A program made the translations under genes and the position numbers. Positions 1 through 6,980 of a DNA stretch of 9,523 bases are shown in pieces. A model generated the notes under the pieces. It worked only from the letters and a program-made list of their open reading frames with translations, was not told the origin of the DNA and ran no database searches. Source of the DNA: Woeseiaceae bacterium (GTDB taxonomy: Bacteria > Pseudomonadota > Gammaproteobacteria > Steroidobacterales > Woeseiaceae); the NCBI GenBank assembly GCA_022866645.1, contig JALHUQ010000018.1, positions 1 to 9,523 of the forward strand, written 5' to 3'. How positions within the stretch are numbered: position 1 is the first letter of the stretch; every line of letters starts with the position of its first letter.

Positions 1-2940
1 ATGGCGCAGGATGCCGACGCCAAGGCTGATAAGGCGCCAATCGAGGAAATAGTTACTACCGGATCGCGAATTCGCAGGGACACCTTCTCCAGTGCCGCGC
101 CGATGGACGTCGTTCTCGCCGAAGCGGCCGCCGCCAAAGGCATTAACGACGTCGCAACAATGCTGCAGACGACAACCGTCGCGCAGGGCGCGCCGCAGGT
201 GACCGCCGCCTCATCGAGTGTGTTTGTTTCAAATGGTGGGCTCGGGAGCCAGACCATTTCCCTGCGTGGCCTTGGCGCTCAACGTACCCTCGTAATGCTG
301 AACGGCCGTCGCGCTGGTCCTTCCGGCGTAGAGGGGAGTGTTTCATCGTTTGATCTGGGTGCGATCCCGTTGGCGTCGGTCGAACGCGTTGAGGTTTTGA
401 AGGACGGCGCATCATCGATTTACGGTTCCGACGCCGTTGCCGGTGTCGTCAACATCATTACCAAGAAAACGGACGGCGCAACGTTCAGCGCGTTCATTGC
501 ACAGCCCAATGATTCCGGTGGTGAAAGCACCCAAATCAGTGGTTCATGGGGCAAGCAGTTTGATCGTGGATACTTCCGCGCCACGGCCGATTACAACAAG
601 ACTGAAATTCTCCAGCGCAAGGATCGCGATTTTTTCAATTGCGAGGAGAACTACACATTTGACCTCAACACGGGCCAACGCGCCGATTTAATCGATCCTC
701 GTACCGGCGCTCCTTTGTGTGATGACCTCCCGTGGGGGCACGTCTGGGTCTACGACTATGCCGCGTACGTCGGCGGTGCCGGAGACGGCACAACCAATGT
801 CGGACCGCCAATTTATCTATTGCAATACGATTTTACCGGCGCACTGGCTGCAAACGGCGTGCCCGGGATACCAGCAGCAACCAACCCCAATCATATGACT
901 GCACCACCGGGTTGGTACCCGATCTCCCGGGGCGATGCTTTAACGGAGTCGCTGATCGATTCGCAACATCCCTTGCACGGTACTCAAACACTGATTCCGG
1001 AGTCGGAGTCTACGACCGTGTTTCTTGAGGGCAATTACGCGATCACGGACAAGATCAACGTTTACTCCGAACTCCTACTCAATCGACGCGAAACGGTGGA
1101 CATCGGATACCGGCAAATCTGGTCGTATATCTACAACTACGACTCGGCTGATTTGGGCTATGGCAGTGATCCATTGAGGGCCGGCTGGACAGGCGCTCAG
1201 TGGCTGAGCCCGCTGACTATCACCCCGCACTCCGATCAGACTGTCACGGTTGATTATCAGCGCGTTGTCCTCGGTCTCGAGGGCGAGAATGAGTCGTTCC
1301 TGGCGGGCTGGAACTGGGATACGTCGTTTCAGTACAGTAATTCAGACGGTGAATACGCGAACGACGAACTTTATGACGATGCGGTCACCTACGACTGGTT
1401 TCGGACGGCCGGCTCCTGCGTCGGAGAATTTACCCCGATATCCGACCGCGCATGCGTCGATATTCCGTGGCTGGATCCGAACTTTCTGGCCGGCGACATC
1501 CCCCAGGAAATCCAGGACTTCTGGTATGCCGTAGACGTTGGTAATACCGAGTATACGCAGTGGTCGATCGATGGATCCATCACAGGAGATATCTTCGAAA
1601 TGCCGGCCGGGTCGGCCGCCATGGCCGTTGGTTTCCAATACCGGTACGATGAGATCCTGGATACACCGGGACCGTTGCGACTCTCAGGCAACAATCATTT
1701 AAGCGGTTCAGGTGGGATTACCGCTGGCGACGACAGCACGACAGCGATATTCGCCGAGTTTGATATCCCCTTGTTGGCTGGCAAGCCGCTCGCCGAATAC
1801 GTCGATTTCAACGCATCCGTGCGATATACGGATGTTGACTCGTACGGGGACGACACCACTTACAAGGTCGGTCTGAATTGGGCCCTAACGGAATCTTTCA
1901 GGGCACGAAGTACCTTTGGCACGTCGTTCCGCGCGCCGTCGCTCTACGAGCTTTACCTGGCTGATCAGTCCAGCAGTCTGTCGGCACGTCAGGCGGACCC
2001 GTGTATCAACTGGGCCTCCAATCTGGCTCTGGGCAACATCTCTGACCGGACAGCGACCAACTGTGCGGCAGACGGGATTCCACCGGATCACATTGCTAGT
2101 GTAGGGCCGAGCGTCCTGACAGGCGGTGGCCTCGGTGTCCTGGCCGCAGAAACGTCTGAAGCCTTTACGTTCGGTTTGGTTTGGCGACCAAAGTTTACAG
2201 ATCTGAGTGTGTCGGTGGACTACTTCGATATTTTGGTTGAGGACGAGGTAGACAGGATTGGTGGTCAGGCAATTGTTGCCGGTTGTTACAGCTCGCTGTT
2301 CTTCCCGAACGAGCCGCTTTGTGACCAGTTTGACCGAGCTTCGGCAACGGCGCCGCTACCGTTTGCGATTCTGGAGATCAGGGACAGCTACATTAACGTT
2401 GCCAAGCAACAGATTCGCGGCATCGATCTTGCGGCTACATGGGCCCATGAGGTCGGACGTGCTGGCACGCTATCGCTTGACACCAGTTGGACTTACAATT
2501 TGGAAGACACAGTCGCACTGTTTGACGAGACTGAGGATGATCTCTCCGGATTGGCGGGACACCCGGAGACCGTTGGTAACTTGAATCTGGTCCTGGATTG
2601 GGAGGCATGGTCATTCTTTTGGGGCGTGAACTACATCGGCGAGACCGATAATACTGCACACTTTGGTCGAACCACTGTCACTGACTATACGGGCGCTCAG
2701 GTCGGAATTAACCTCGTTGCCGATTCGGTCGTTTATCACAGCCTGTCAGCAAGTTACGCGTTCAAGAACGGTTTGACGGCTCGATTGGGTATGGCCAACG
2801 TCACTGACGAAAAACCGCCACGAGTGACCTCACTCGGCACCTCTAATGAAGTCAATGTTCTCGGCAAAACAGCGTTCTATTCGCAATATGACTGGTTAGG
2901 TCGTCGGCTCTTTGTCAACCTGACGATGGATTTTGATTAA
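1..2940 (+). CDS. TonB-dependent outer-membrane receptor, 5' end probably outside window
   Basis: Outer-membrane active transporter powered by TonB-ExbB-ExbD; substrate unknown. The 979 visible residues begin with a TonB-box-like acidic stretch (EEIVTTGSRI, 15-24). A plug domain follows at about 28-157, with the LRGLG and VLNGRR-like signatures near 88-104 and the ERVEVLKDGASSIYGSDAVAGVVNI block at 128-152 (only key residues matter: VEVL, GSDAVAGVVN). The rest is a long beta-barrel with the family motif SFRAPSLYELY at 642-652 and NVTDEKPP near the C-terminus. Eight cysteines form four close pairs (214/240, 473/485, 668/688, 762/774), as expected for disulfide-closed surface loops. The chain ends MDFD rather than on the usual terminal Phe. 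There is no signal peptide: MAQDADA looks like the tail of an Ala-Met-Ala-Gln cleavage site, so the ATG at base 1 is probably internal and the gene starts upstream. A terminator at 2973-3006 closes it. The family is certain; the substrate is not. Confidence 0.93.
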   Translation: MAQDADAKADKAPIEEIVTTGSRIRRDTFSSAAPMDVVLAEAAAAKGINDVATMLQTTTVAQGAPQVTAASSSVFVSNGGLGSQTISLRGLGAQRTLVMLNGRRAGPSGVEGSVSSFDLGAIPLASVERVEVLKDGASSIYGSDAVAGVVNIITKKTDGATFSAFIAQPNDSGGESTQISGSWGKQFDRGYFRATADYNKTEILQRKDRDFFNCEENYTFDLNTGQRADLIDPRTGAPLCDDLPWGHVWVYDYAAYVGGAGDGTTNVGPPIYLLQYDFTGALAANGVPGIPAATNPNHMTAPPGWYPISRGDALTESLIDSQHPLHGTQTLIPESESTTVFLEGNYAITDKINVYSELLLNRRETVDIGYRQIWSYIYNYDSADLGYGSDPLRAGWTGAQWLSPLTITPHSDQTVTVDYQRVVLGLEGENESFLAGWNWDTSFQYSNSDGEYANDELYDDAVTYDWFRTAGSCVGEFTPISDRACVDIPWLDPNFLAGDIPQEIQDFWYAVDVGNTEYTQWSIDGSITGDIFEMPAGSAAMAVGFQYRYDEILDTPGPLRLSGNNHLSGSGGITAGDDSTTAIFAEFDIPLLAGKPLAEYVDFNASVRYTDVDSYGDDTTYKVGLNWALTESFRARSTFGTSFRAPSLYELYLADQSSSLSARQADPCINWASNLALGNISDRTATNCAADGIPPDHIASVGPSVLTGGGLGVLAAETSEAFTFGLVWRPKFTDLSVSVDYFDILVEDEVDRIGGQAIVAGCYSSLFFPNEPLCDQFDRASATAPLPFAILEIRDSYINVAKQQIRGIDLAATWAHEVGRAGTLSLDTSWTYNLEDTVALFDETEDDLSGLAGHPETVGNLNLVLDWEAWSFFWGVNYIGETDNTAHFGRTTVTDYTGAQVGINLVADSVVYHSLSASYAFKNGLTARLGMANVTDEKPPRVTSLGTSNEVNVLGKTAFYSQYDWLGRRLFVNLTMDFD

Positions 2941-2972
2941 GGTTGAAATAGTCAATTTAGCAATAGTAAGTG

Positions 2973-3006
2973 AAACGCGTCGGCTCCCGCCGGCGCGTTT
3001 TTTTTT
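2973..3006 (+). terminator. Rho-independent terminator of the TonB-dependent receptor gene
   Basis: Bases 2973-2984 pair with 2989-3000 to give a 12-bp stem (AAACGCG/CGCGTTT at its base, one G-U pair) with a TCCC tetraloop. A run of nine T's at 2998-3006 follows. It starts 33 bp after the receptor stop codon and lies 40 bp before the next gene, so the two + strand genes are probably separate transcripts or linked only by read-through. Confidence 0.92.
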
Positions 3007-3045
3007 GCTCCGTGTAAAATGAAGTCAGATCAGGATGGCTAATCA

Positions 3046-4953
3046 ATGGCGAAACAAAAACAATCAATTCTCGCGTCTGACATCTCCCGTAGAGACTTCG
3101 TCAACGGCACCCTGATTGGTGTAGGAGCGGCACTGTTGGGCGCCACAGCGCCCGGTCACGCAGCCAGACAGGCGCCGGTTGGCGTCTTAAATGATCCGTG
3201 GACGGGCTACGGCGGTGTCGGTGACTACGCTGCCTCCAATGGCAATGTCGCCGCTGTCCGGGAAGCCGCGCATTTAATCCGAGACGGGCTGACGCAGGCG
3301 ATGATGGATGACGTCGAGGACACCGGCGAAGAATACGACATGGTTATCGTTGGCGGAGGCTTTTCCGGGATTGGCGCCGCGTATCAATTTCACAAGAAAT
3401 ACGGGAACGCGAAGAAGTGCCTGATTCTGGAGAATCATCCCGTGTTTGGCGGGGAGGCCAAGCAGAATGAGTTCGAAGTCGATGGCTATAGATTATACGG
3501 CCCACAGGGGTCCAACGATTTCGGCCCGCCCGACAAAGACGAAGATAGCCTGATAGCCGATATCTATCGAGAGACGGGTCTTCCATTCGAGTACGAGTTC
3601 GTAAAGCAAGACCCCGGGAAGACCAAAGTAAGGACGCCGTTGGAGCACTTTTATGGCGTGTATTGGGATGAGGAGCGTTACGACACGGGCTATTTTTTGG
3701 GCAACGATGCCAAGACCCCGTGGGTCGTCAACCCGAGAGCGGATGGCCTGGCGCGTTTGCCCTGGTCAAGTGATCTCAAGGCAGAATTGAATCGCGCCTT
3801 CGCCGATAAAGAGGAGTACCACAGCGGCGAGGATTTGGACCGCTGGCTCGATAGCATGTCCTACAAAGAACTCCTGGAAGGCGTCATGGGATATAGCCCG
3901 GAAGTAACGGAGTATTTCGACCCGATTCTGGCCATTTCGATGGGTGGCGTGGGTGCAGATGTGTATTCGGCCTACTCCGCGAAATTGTTGGACATGCCTG
4001 GCACCAACGTTCACTACGAATACGATATCAACGAGGACAGTGCCTACAGTTTCCCGGGTGGCAATGCGGGAATTTTCAGGCACATCGTAAAGTACCTCAT
4101 TCCCGACTGTATCGTGGGAGCCAAGTCCTTTGAAGAAATTCTGTTCAACTCGATCGATTTTTCTGCTCTGGATCGACGCAGAAACAGTTTACGTATCCGC
4201 CTGAATTCCACGGCGATCGATATTCGCCACGCCGGCTCGACTGACGACGCTGAGCACGTTGACGTAACGTATCACCAGGATGGCAAGGTCAAGCGCGTTA
4301 GAGCCAAGACAGTCGTGGTGTCCATCGGCGGATGGGTCGCACGAAACATTGTCAGCGATATGCCCGAAGCGATCTCGAAAGCCTACAGCCAGTTCTATCA
4401 CTCGCCGATCCTTGTGGTAAATGTCGCTTTGCGGAACTGGCGATTTCTTGACAAGCTCGGCATTGCGGCGGGTCGCTGGTTTGAAGGATTCGGCCGATTT
4501 TTCGCTATTCGCAGACCGATGGACACGGGCGATGCCGCGCAACCGTTCGACCCCGACAAACCGACTGTTATGACCTTTTACGTCCCGTTCAATAACCCTG
4601 GATTGCCTCCCGAGGCGCAAGGCGTTATCGGGCGTGCGGAGCTTCTCAGCAAGTCCTATGCCGACTATGAAAACGAAATCGTCGATCAGATGACCAGGAT
4701 GTTTTCGGCCTATGGGTTTGATGCGGGAAAAGACATCGCCGGGATCGTTTTGAATCGCTGGGGCCACGCGTATATCTCACCGCAGCCAGGGTTTCATTTT
4801 GGCAAAAATGGGCAAGAAGCGCCGATAGATACCGTCAAAAAAGGCTATGGTCGAGTCCGGTTCGGCCACTCTGAACTCAGCGGCTACATGAGTCACACAA
4901 GAGCGCTCAACGAAGGGTCAAGGGCGGCCGTCGAGGCGATGATGCAGATTTGA
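3046..4953 (+). CDS. Tat-exported FAD-dependent oxidoreductase, spermidine dehydrogenase (SpdH)-like
   Basis: Probable periplasmic flavoprotein amine dehydrogenase of 635 aa. The N-terminus carries a twin-arginine signal: SRRDF at 14-18, a hydrophobic stretch at about 21-35 and likely cleavage after GHA (37-39). The dinucleotide fold follows: GGGFSG at 103-108 (GxGxxG) and an acidic residue, E129, ending the second strand (LILEN). The next segment, FGGEAKQNEF at 134-143, matches the flavin-contact region I recall from Pseudomonas SpdH. The C-terminal block around HSELSGYMSH (608-617) resembles the second FAD contact of the amine-oxidase fold. Family members oxidise spermidine to 1,3-diaminopropane and 4-aminobutanal, and the Serratia enzyme carries FAD and haem. 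The substrate here is unproven, and databases often call such proteins only 'NAD(P)-binding'. The start is supported by the Tat signal beginning there and by AGGA at 3032-3035, 10 bases upstream. The gene converges on comM. Confidence 0.72.
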   Translation: MAKQKQSILASDISRRDFVNGTLIGVGAALLGATAPGHAARQAPVGVLNDPWTGYGGVGDYAASNGNVAAVREAAHLIRDGLTQAMMDDVEDTGEEYDMVIVGGGFSGIGAAYQFHKKYGNAKKCLILENHPVFGGEAKQNEFEVDGYRLYGPQGSNDFGPPDKDEDSLIADIYRETGLPFEYEFVKQDPGKTKVRTPLEHFYGVYWDEERYDTGYFLGNDAKTPWVVNPRADGLARLPWSSDLKAELNRAFADKEEYHSGEDLDRWLDSMSYKELLEGVMGYSPEVTEYFDPILAISMGGVGADVYSAYSAKLLDMPGTNVHYEYDINEDSAYSFPGGNAGIFRHIVKYLIPDCIVGAKSFEEILFNSIDFSALDRRRNSLRIRLNSTAIDIRHAGSTDDAEHVDVTYHQDGKVKRVRAKTVVVSIGGWVARNIVSDMPEAISKAYSQFYHSPILVVNVALRNWRFLDKLGIAAGRWFEGFGRFFAIRRPMDTGDAAQPFDPDKPTVMTFYVPFNNPGLPPEAQGVIGRAELLSKSYADYENEIVDQMTRMFSAYGFDAGKDIAGIVLNRWGHAYISPQPGFHFGKNGQEAPIDTVKKGYGRVRFGHSELSGYMSHTRALNEGSRAAVEAMMQI

Positions 4954-4964
4954 CGGGTTCTACC

Positions 4965-4990
4965 GGGCCGACAACTAGTTCTGTCGGTCC
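4965..4990. other. Inverted repeat between convergent genes
   Basis: Bases 4965-4973 pair with 4982-4990 (9 bp with one G-U) around an 8-base loop that contains the comM stop codon. Neither strand has a T run after the stem, so it is not a classical terminator. It may stabilise the 3' end of the - strand transcript or be incidental. Confidence 0.4.
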
Positions 4991-6477
4991 AGACACCGAA
5001 GTGATAACGCCTCCGCAATATGCGGGGGCGTTATTTTTTGCGCTCCCACCAGATCGCCTATTGTTCTGGCGACCCGCAACACGCGCTGATGCGCGCGCGC
5101 CGACAAGTTAAAGCGTTCCGCTGCATTCTCGAGCAAGGCCCAACACTCGTCGTCAGCGTCACAAACCGAATCCAGTTCGTCGCCGCTCAGCCTTGCATTG
5201 CTGACGCCGCTGCGTCGCATTTGCACGTCCCAGGCTTGTTCAACGCGCGCTCGTACTGTCTTGCTCTTTTCGCCGCCGCCTTCGCTTGCACGCAGCAATT
5301 CTGTCGACGGACGCAACACCTCAACATGCAAATCGATGCGATCCAGCAACGGCCCCGATATCTTGCGCCGGTAGGCCACAACCCGGTCACTGCTGCAACG
5401 GCAATCCGCCAGGCGGTCGCCCAGGAACCCGCAGGGACAGGGATTCATGGCGGCGATGAGCTGAAATTTGGCAGGATATTCCGCTTGCCCGCCGGCCCGC
5501 GAAATACAGATACGACCCAATTCCAGGGGTTCACGCAATACCTCGAGCGCGCGGCGATTGAATTCCGGCAATTCGTCGAGAAACAGCACGCCATTGTGGG
5601 CCCGGGATATCTCGCCGGGGCGCGGTCCCGGGCCTCCGCCCACCAGTGCTGATGCCGAGGCCGTATGGTGCGGTGATCTGAAAGGTCGTTGCCGCCAGCC
5701 GTTCATCGCAACCGGCAGACCAAGGATCGAATCTATGGCAGCGGTTTCCAGCGCTTCCTCACTGCTCATTGCCGGCAATATTCCCGGCAGTCGTCGCGCC
5801 AGCATGCTTTTGCCCGTGCCGGGCGGTCCGATGAACAACAGGTTGTGTCCGCCGGCTGCGGCGATTTCCAGCGCGCGTTTGGCGCGCTGCTGCCCGCGAA
5901 CATCGGCGATATCGTTGGATGTCGGATCGACCCGCGCGAGATCCATCTTCGCCGCAACATGGATAGCTTCCCTTCCCGAAAGGTGCGCCGTGATCTCGGT
6001 CAGGGATGTCGCCGGATAGACCTTGGTGCAGGCGAGCGATGCTTCCATCTCATTGTCTTTCGGCACGATCACTCGCCTGCCAGCCGCCGCTGCTCGCAAC
6101 ACAGCCGGCAAAATTGCGGGCACGGATCTGATTTCCCCACTCAGTGACAGCTCACCGTAAACCTCTACGTCATCCAATGCGTCTTTGGGAAAGTGCTTCT
6201 TGGCAGCGAGTATCCCGAGTGCGATGGCAAGGTCGTAGCGGCCGCCCGATTTTTTCATATCGGCCGGACCGAGGCTGACCGTGATGCGTTGCTGGGGAAA
6301 CTCGAAACCGGAACTGATAAGCGCGCCGCGAACGCGGTCTTTACTTTCCCTTACCGCGGTTTCCGCCATTCCAACGATAGTGAATGCTGGCAAGCCGCCC
6401 GACAGGAAAACCTCGATCGTCACTGGTGGCGCGTCGGTTCCGTACTGCGCGCGGCAATGCAGTATTGCGAGGCTCAT
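4975..6477 (-). CDS. comM: ComM (YifB family) AAA+ ATPase / Mg-chelatase-like helicase
   Basis: Hexameric AAA+ helicase of the cytoplasm. In Vibrio and relatives it promotes branch migration during natural transformation, extending integration of incoming DNA. At 500 aa it is full length for the family. Residues 1-165 form the ChlI-like N-terminal domain (SLAILHCRAQYGTDAPPVTIEV resembles the E. coli start; key residues RA, APP, VEV). The AAA+ core follows: Walker A GPPGTGKS at 217-224, Walker B GVLFLDE at 296-302, sensor-1 region AAMNPCPCG at 342-350, and SGPLLDRIDLHVEV at 374-387. The C-terminal Mg-chelatase helical domain runs from about 405 to 497. Cysteines 347, 349, 359 and 361 form a CPC...CRC set like that of many YifB homologues, absent as I recall from E. 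coli ComM. The ATG at 6477 is preceded by GGAGGG about 9 bases upstream. It follows ubiK by 21 bp, suggesting co-transcription. Its last codons contain the terminator of the opposing gene. Confidence 0.95.
   Translation of the reverse strand: MSLAILHCRAQYGTDAPPVTIEVFLSGGLPAFTIVGMAETAVRESKDRVRGALISSGFEFPQQRITVSLGPADMKKSGGRYDLAIALGILAAKKHFPKDALDDVEVYGELSLSGEIRSVPAILPAVLRAAAAGRRVIVPKDNEMEASLACTKVYPATSLTEITAHLSGREAIHVAAKMDLARVDPTSNDIADVRGQQRAKRALEIAAAGGHNLLFIGPPGTGKSMLARRLPGILPAMSSEEALETAAIDSILGLPVAMNGWRQRPFRSPHHTASASALVGGGPGPRPGEISRAHNGVLFLDELPEFNRRALEVLREPLELGRICISRAGGQAEYPAKFQLIAAMNPCPCGFLGDRLADCRCSSDRVVAYRRKISGPLLDRIDLHVEVLRPSTELLRASEGGGEKSKTVRARVEQAWDVQMRRSGVSNARLSGDELDSVCDADDECWALLENAAERFNLSARAHQRVLRVARTIGDLVGAQKITPPHIAEALSLRCLDRQN
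5005..5039 (+). terminator. Rho-independent terminator for the SpdH-like gene, inside comM coding sequence
   Basis: Bases 5005-5016 pair with 5022-5033 (12 bp, one U-G wobble) around an AATAT loop, and six T's follow at 5034-5039. The polarity suits only the + strand, because the opposite strand has no T run after the stem. It lies about 50 bp past the stop of the + strand flavoprotein gene and wholly within the last codons of the convergent comM gene. Confidence 0.85.
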
Positions 6478-6498
6478 GGTTCAGGCCCTCCATGGCCT

Positions 6499-6735
6499 TT
6501 AGTTTTTCTCTAACTCCTCGAGCTTCGCCTCCAGGCGCGTGAGCTTTTCGCGAGTACGAGCCAGCACGGCTTCCTGCACCTCGAATTCTTCGCGTGTCAC
6601 GAGATCCAGTTTGCTGATTCCGGTACGCAATACGCCGCGAAAATTCGCTTCCAGATCTTCACGCATCGAGCGCAGGCCTTCTGGAATGGACTCCGCCAGT
6701 TTTCTCGCCAGATTTTCGATTGAATCGTCACTCAT
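6499..6735 (-). CDS. ubiK: UbiK (YqiC family) ubiquinone biosynthesis accessory factor
   Basis: Small accessory protein of aerobic ubiquinone biosynthesis that works with UbiJ in the soluble Ubi complex; the family is also known as BMFP/YqiC. The 78-aa product begins MSDDSIENLARKLAESIP. The conserved core is LDLVTREEFEVQEAVLARTR at about 43-62, followed by a heptad-like Leu/Glu stretch (LTRLEAKLEELEKN) that should form the trimeric coiled coil. The reading frame stays open upstream to 6858, but that extension lacks family character and would run through the control region. The family N-terminus fits the ATG at 6735, with a modest AGGT about 11 bases upstream. It lies 21 bp before comM on the same strand. 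No clear - strand promoter was found; an AT-rich stretch at 6875-6898 is a weak candidate. Confidence 0.9.
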   Translation of the reverse strand: MSDDSIENLARKLAESIPEGLRSMREDLEANFRGVLRTGISKLDLVTREEFEVQEAVLARTREKLTRLEAKLEELEKN

Positions 6736-6798
6736 ACCCGTTTGATACCTGAGCCAAACCGAAAACGCCAGCCGCAAAAGCCACGATACGGGGAAGAA

Positions 6799-6833
6799 AC
6801 CGGGCTTGCACACCAAAGTGGTGCAAGCCCGGT
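6799..6833. repeat. Perfect 13-bp inverted repeat (hairpin) in the divergent control region
   Basis: Bases 6799-6811 are exactly complementary to 6821-6833, with a 9-base spacer. T-rich tracts flank both sides: ATTTCTTT on the + strand after the stem, TTTCTTCC on the - strand. It could act as a weak bidirectional transcription barrier between ubiK and the porin operon, but its inner part also forms the distal NtrC-like dyad. It lies upstream of the sigma-54 start, so it would not be in that mRNA. Confidence 0.7.
6809..6825 (+). promoter_or_regulatory. Distal NtrC-like enhancer site
   Basis: The NtrC consensus as I know it is TGCACY-N5-RGTGCA. Here CACACC-AAAGT-GGTGCA matches 10 of 12 defined positions; the right half is perfect and both mismatches are the outer two bases of the left half. 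The centre (6817) is about 120 bp upstream of the predicted start and 32 bp from the proximal site. Confidence 0.55.
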
Positions 6834-6840
6834 ATTTCTT

Positions 6841-6857
6841 TGCACTGCACTGGCGCA
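6841..6857 (+). promoter_or_regulatory. Proximal NtrC-like enhancer site
   Basis: TGCACT-GCACT-GGCGCA matches the NtrC consensus TGCACY-N5-RGTGCA at 11 of 12 defined positions. The centre (6849) is about 88 bp upstream of the predicted start. The 32-bp centre-to-centre spacing, about three helical turns, matches that of the two strong NtrC sites before E. coli glnA, which supports cooperative binding on one DNA face. Confidence 0.65.
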
Positions 6858-6878
6858 AGACTGGCCCGCTGTAGATTT

Positions 6879-6891
6879 TATCTTATTGATA
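6879..6891 (-). promoter_or_regulatory. Possible IHF bending site
   Basis: On the - strand, TATCAA-TAAG-ATA matches the IHF consensus WATCAA-N4-TTR with one mismatch. It sits between the enhancer pair and the sigma-54 promoter, centred about 52 bp upstream of the start, where IHF often bends DNA in NtrC-type promoters. The consensus is degenerate and the stretch is AT-rich, so chance is a real alternative. Confidence 0.3.
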
Positions 6892-6910
6892 AATAAACGT
6901 AATTCGGAAC

Positions 6911-6926
6911 TGGCACGCATCCTGCT
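6911..6926 (+). promoter_or_regulatory. Sigma-54 (RpoN) -24/-12 promoter of the porin-glnK-amtB operon
   Basis: TGGCACG-CATC-CTGCT matches the consensus TGGCACG-N4-TTGCW at every defined base but one. The invariant GG (6912-6913) and GC (6924-6925) have the required 10-base gap. The predicted transcription start is about 6937, giving a leader of about 44 bases before the ATG at 6981. NtrC-like sites upstream indicate nitrogen-limitation control. Confidence 0.88.
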
Positions 6927-6980
6927 ATGGATAAAGTAACCGGCCGCGTGGCCGCAAACCAAAACGGGAGCATTACAACA

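Noticed and set aside
3007..3045. Possible sigma-70 promoter for the SpdH-like gene (TAAAAT at 3015-3020)
   Set aside because: The matching -35 position falls in the terminator stem and T run and does not resemble TTGACA.
4189..4767. A 192-codon open frame on the - strand opposite the SpdH-like gene
   Set aside because: It is antisense to a well-supported gene with clear FAD motifs, has no recognisable family or start signal, and looks like a by-product of codon bias.
5020..5652. A 210-codon + strand frame, and another at 5468-6019, opposite comM
   Set aside because: Both run antisense through the conserved AAA+ core of comM; their composition reflects the complement of that gene.
6736..6858. 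N-terminal extension of UbiK by 41 codons
   Set aside because: It would run across the perfect inverted repeat and both NtrC-like sites and lacks family similarity; the ATG at 6735 gives the normal length.
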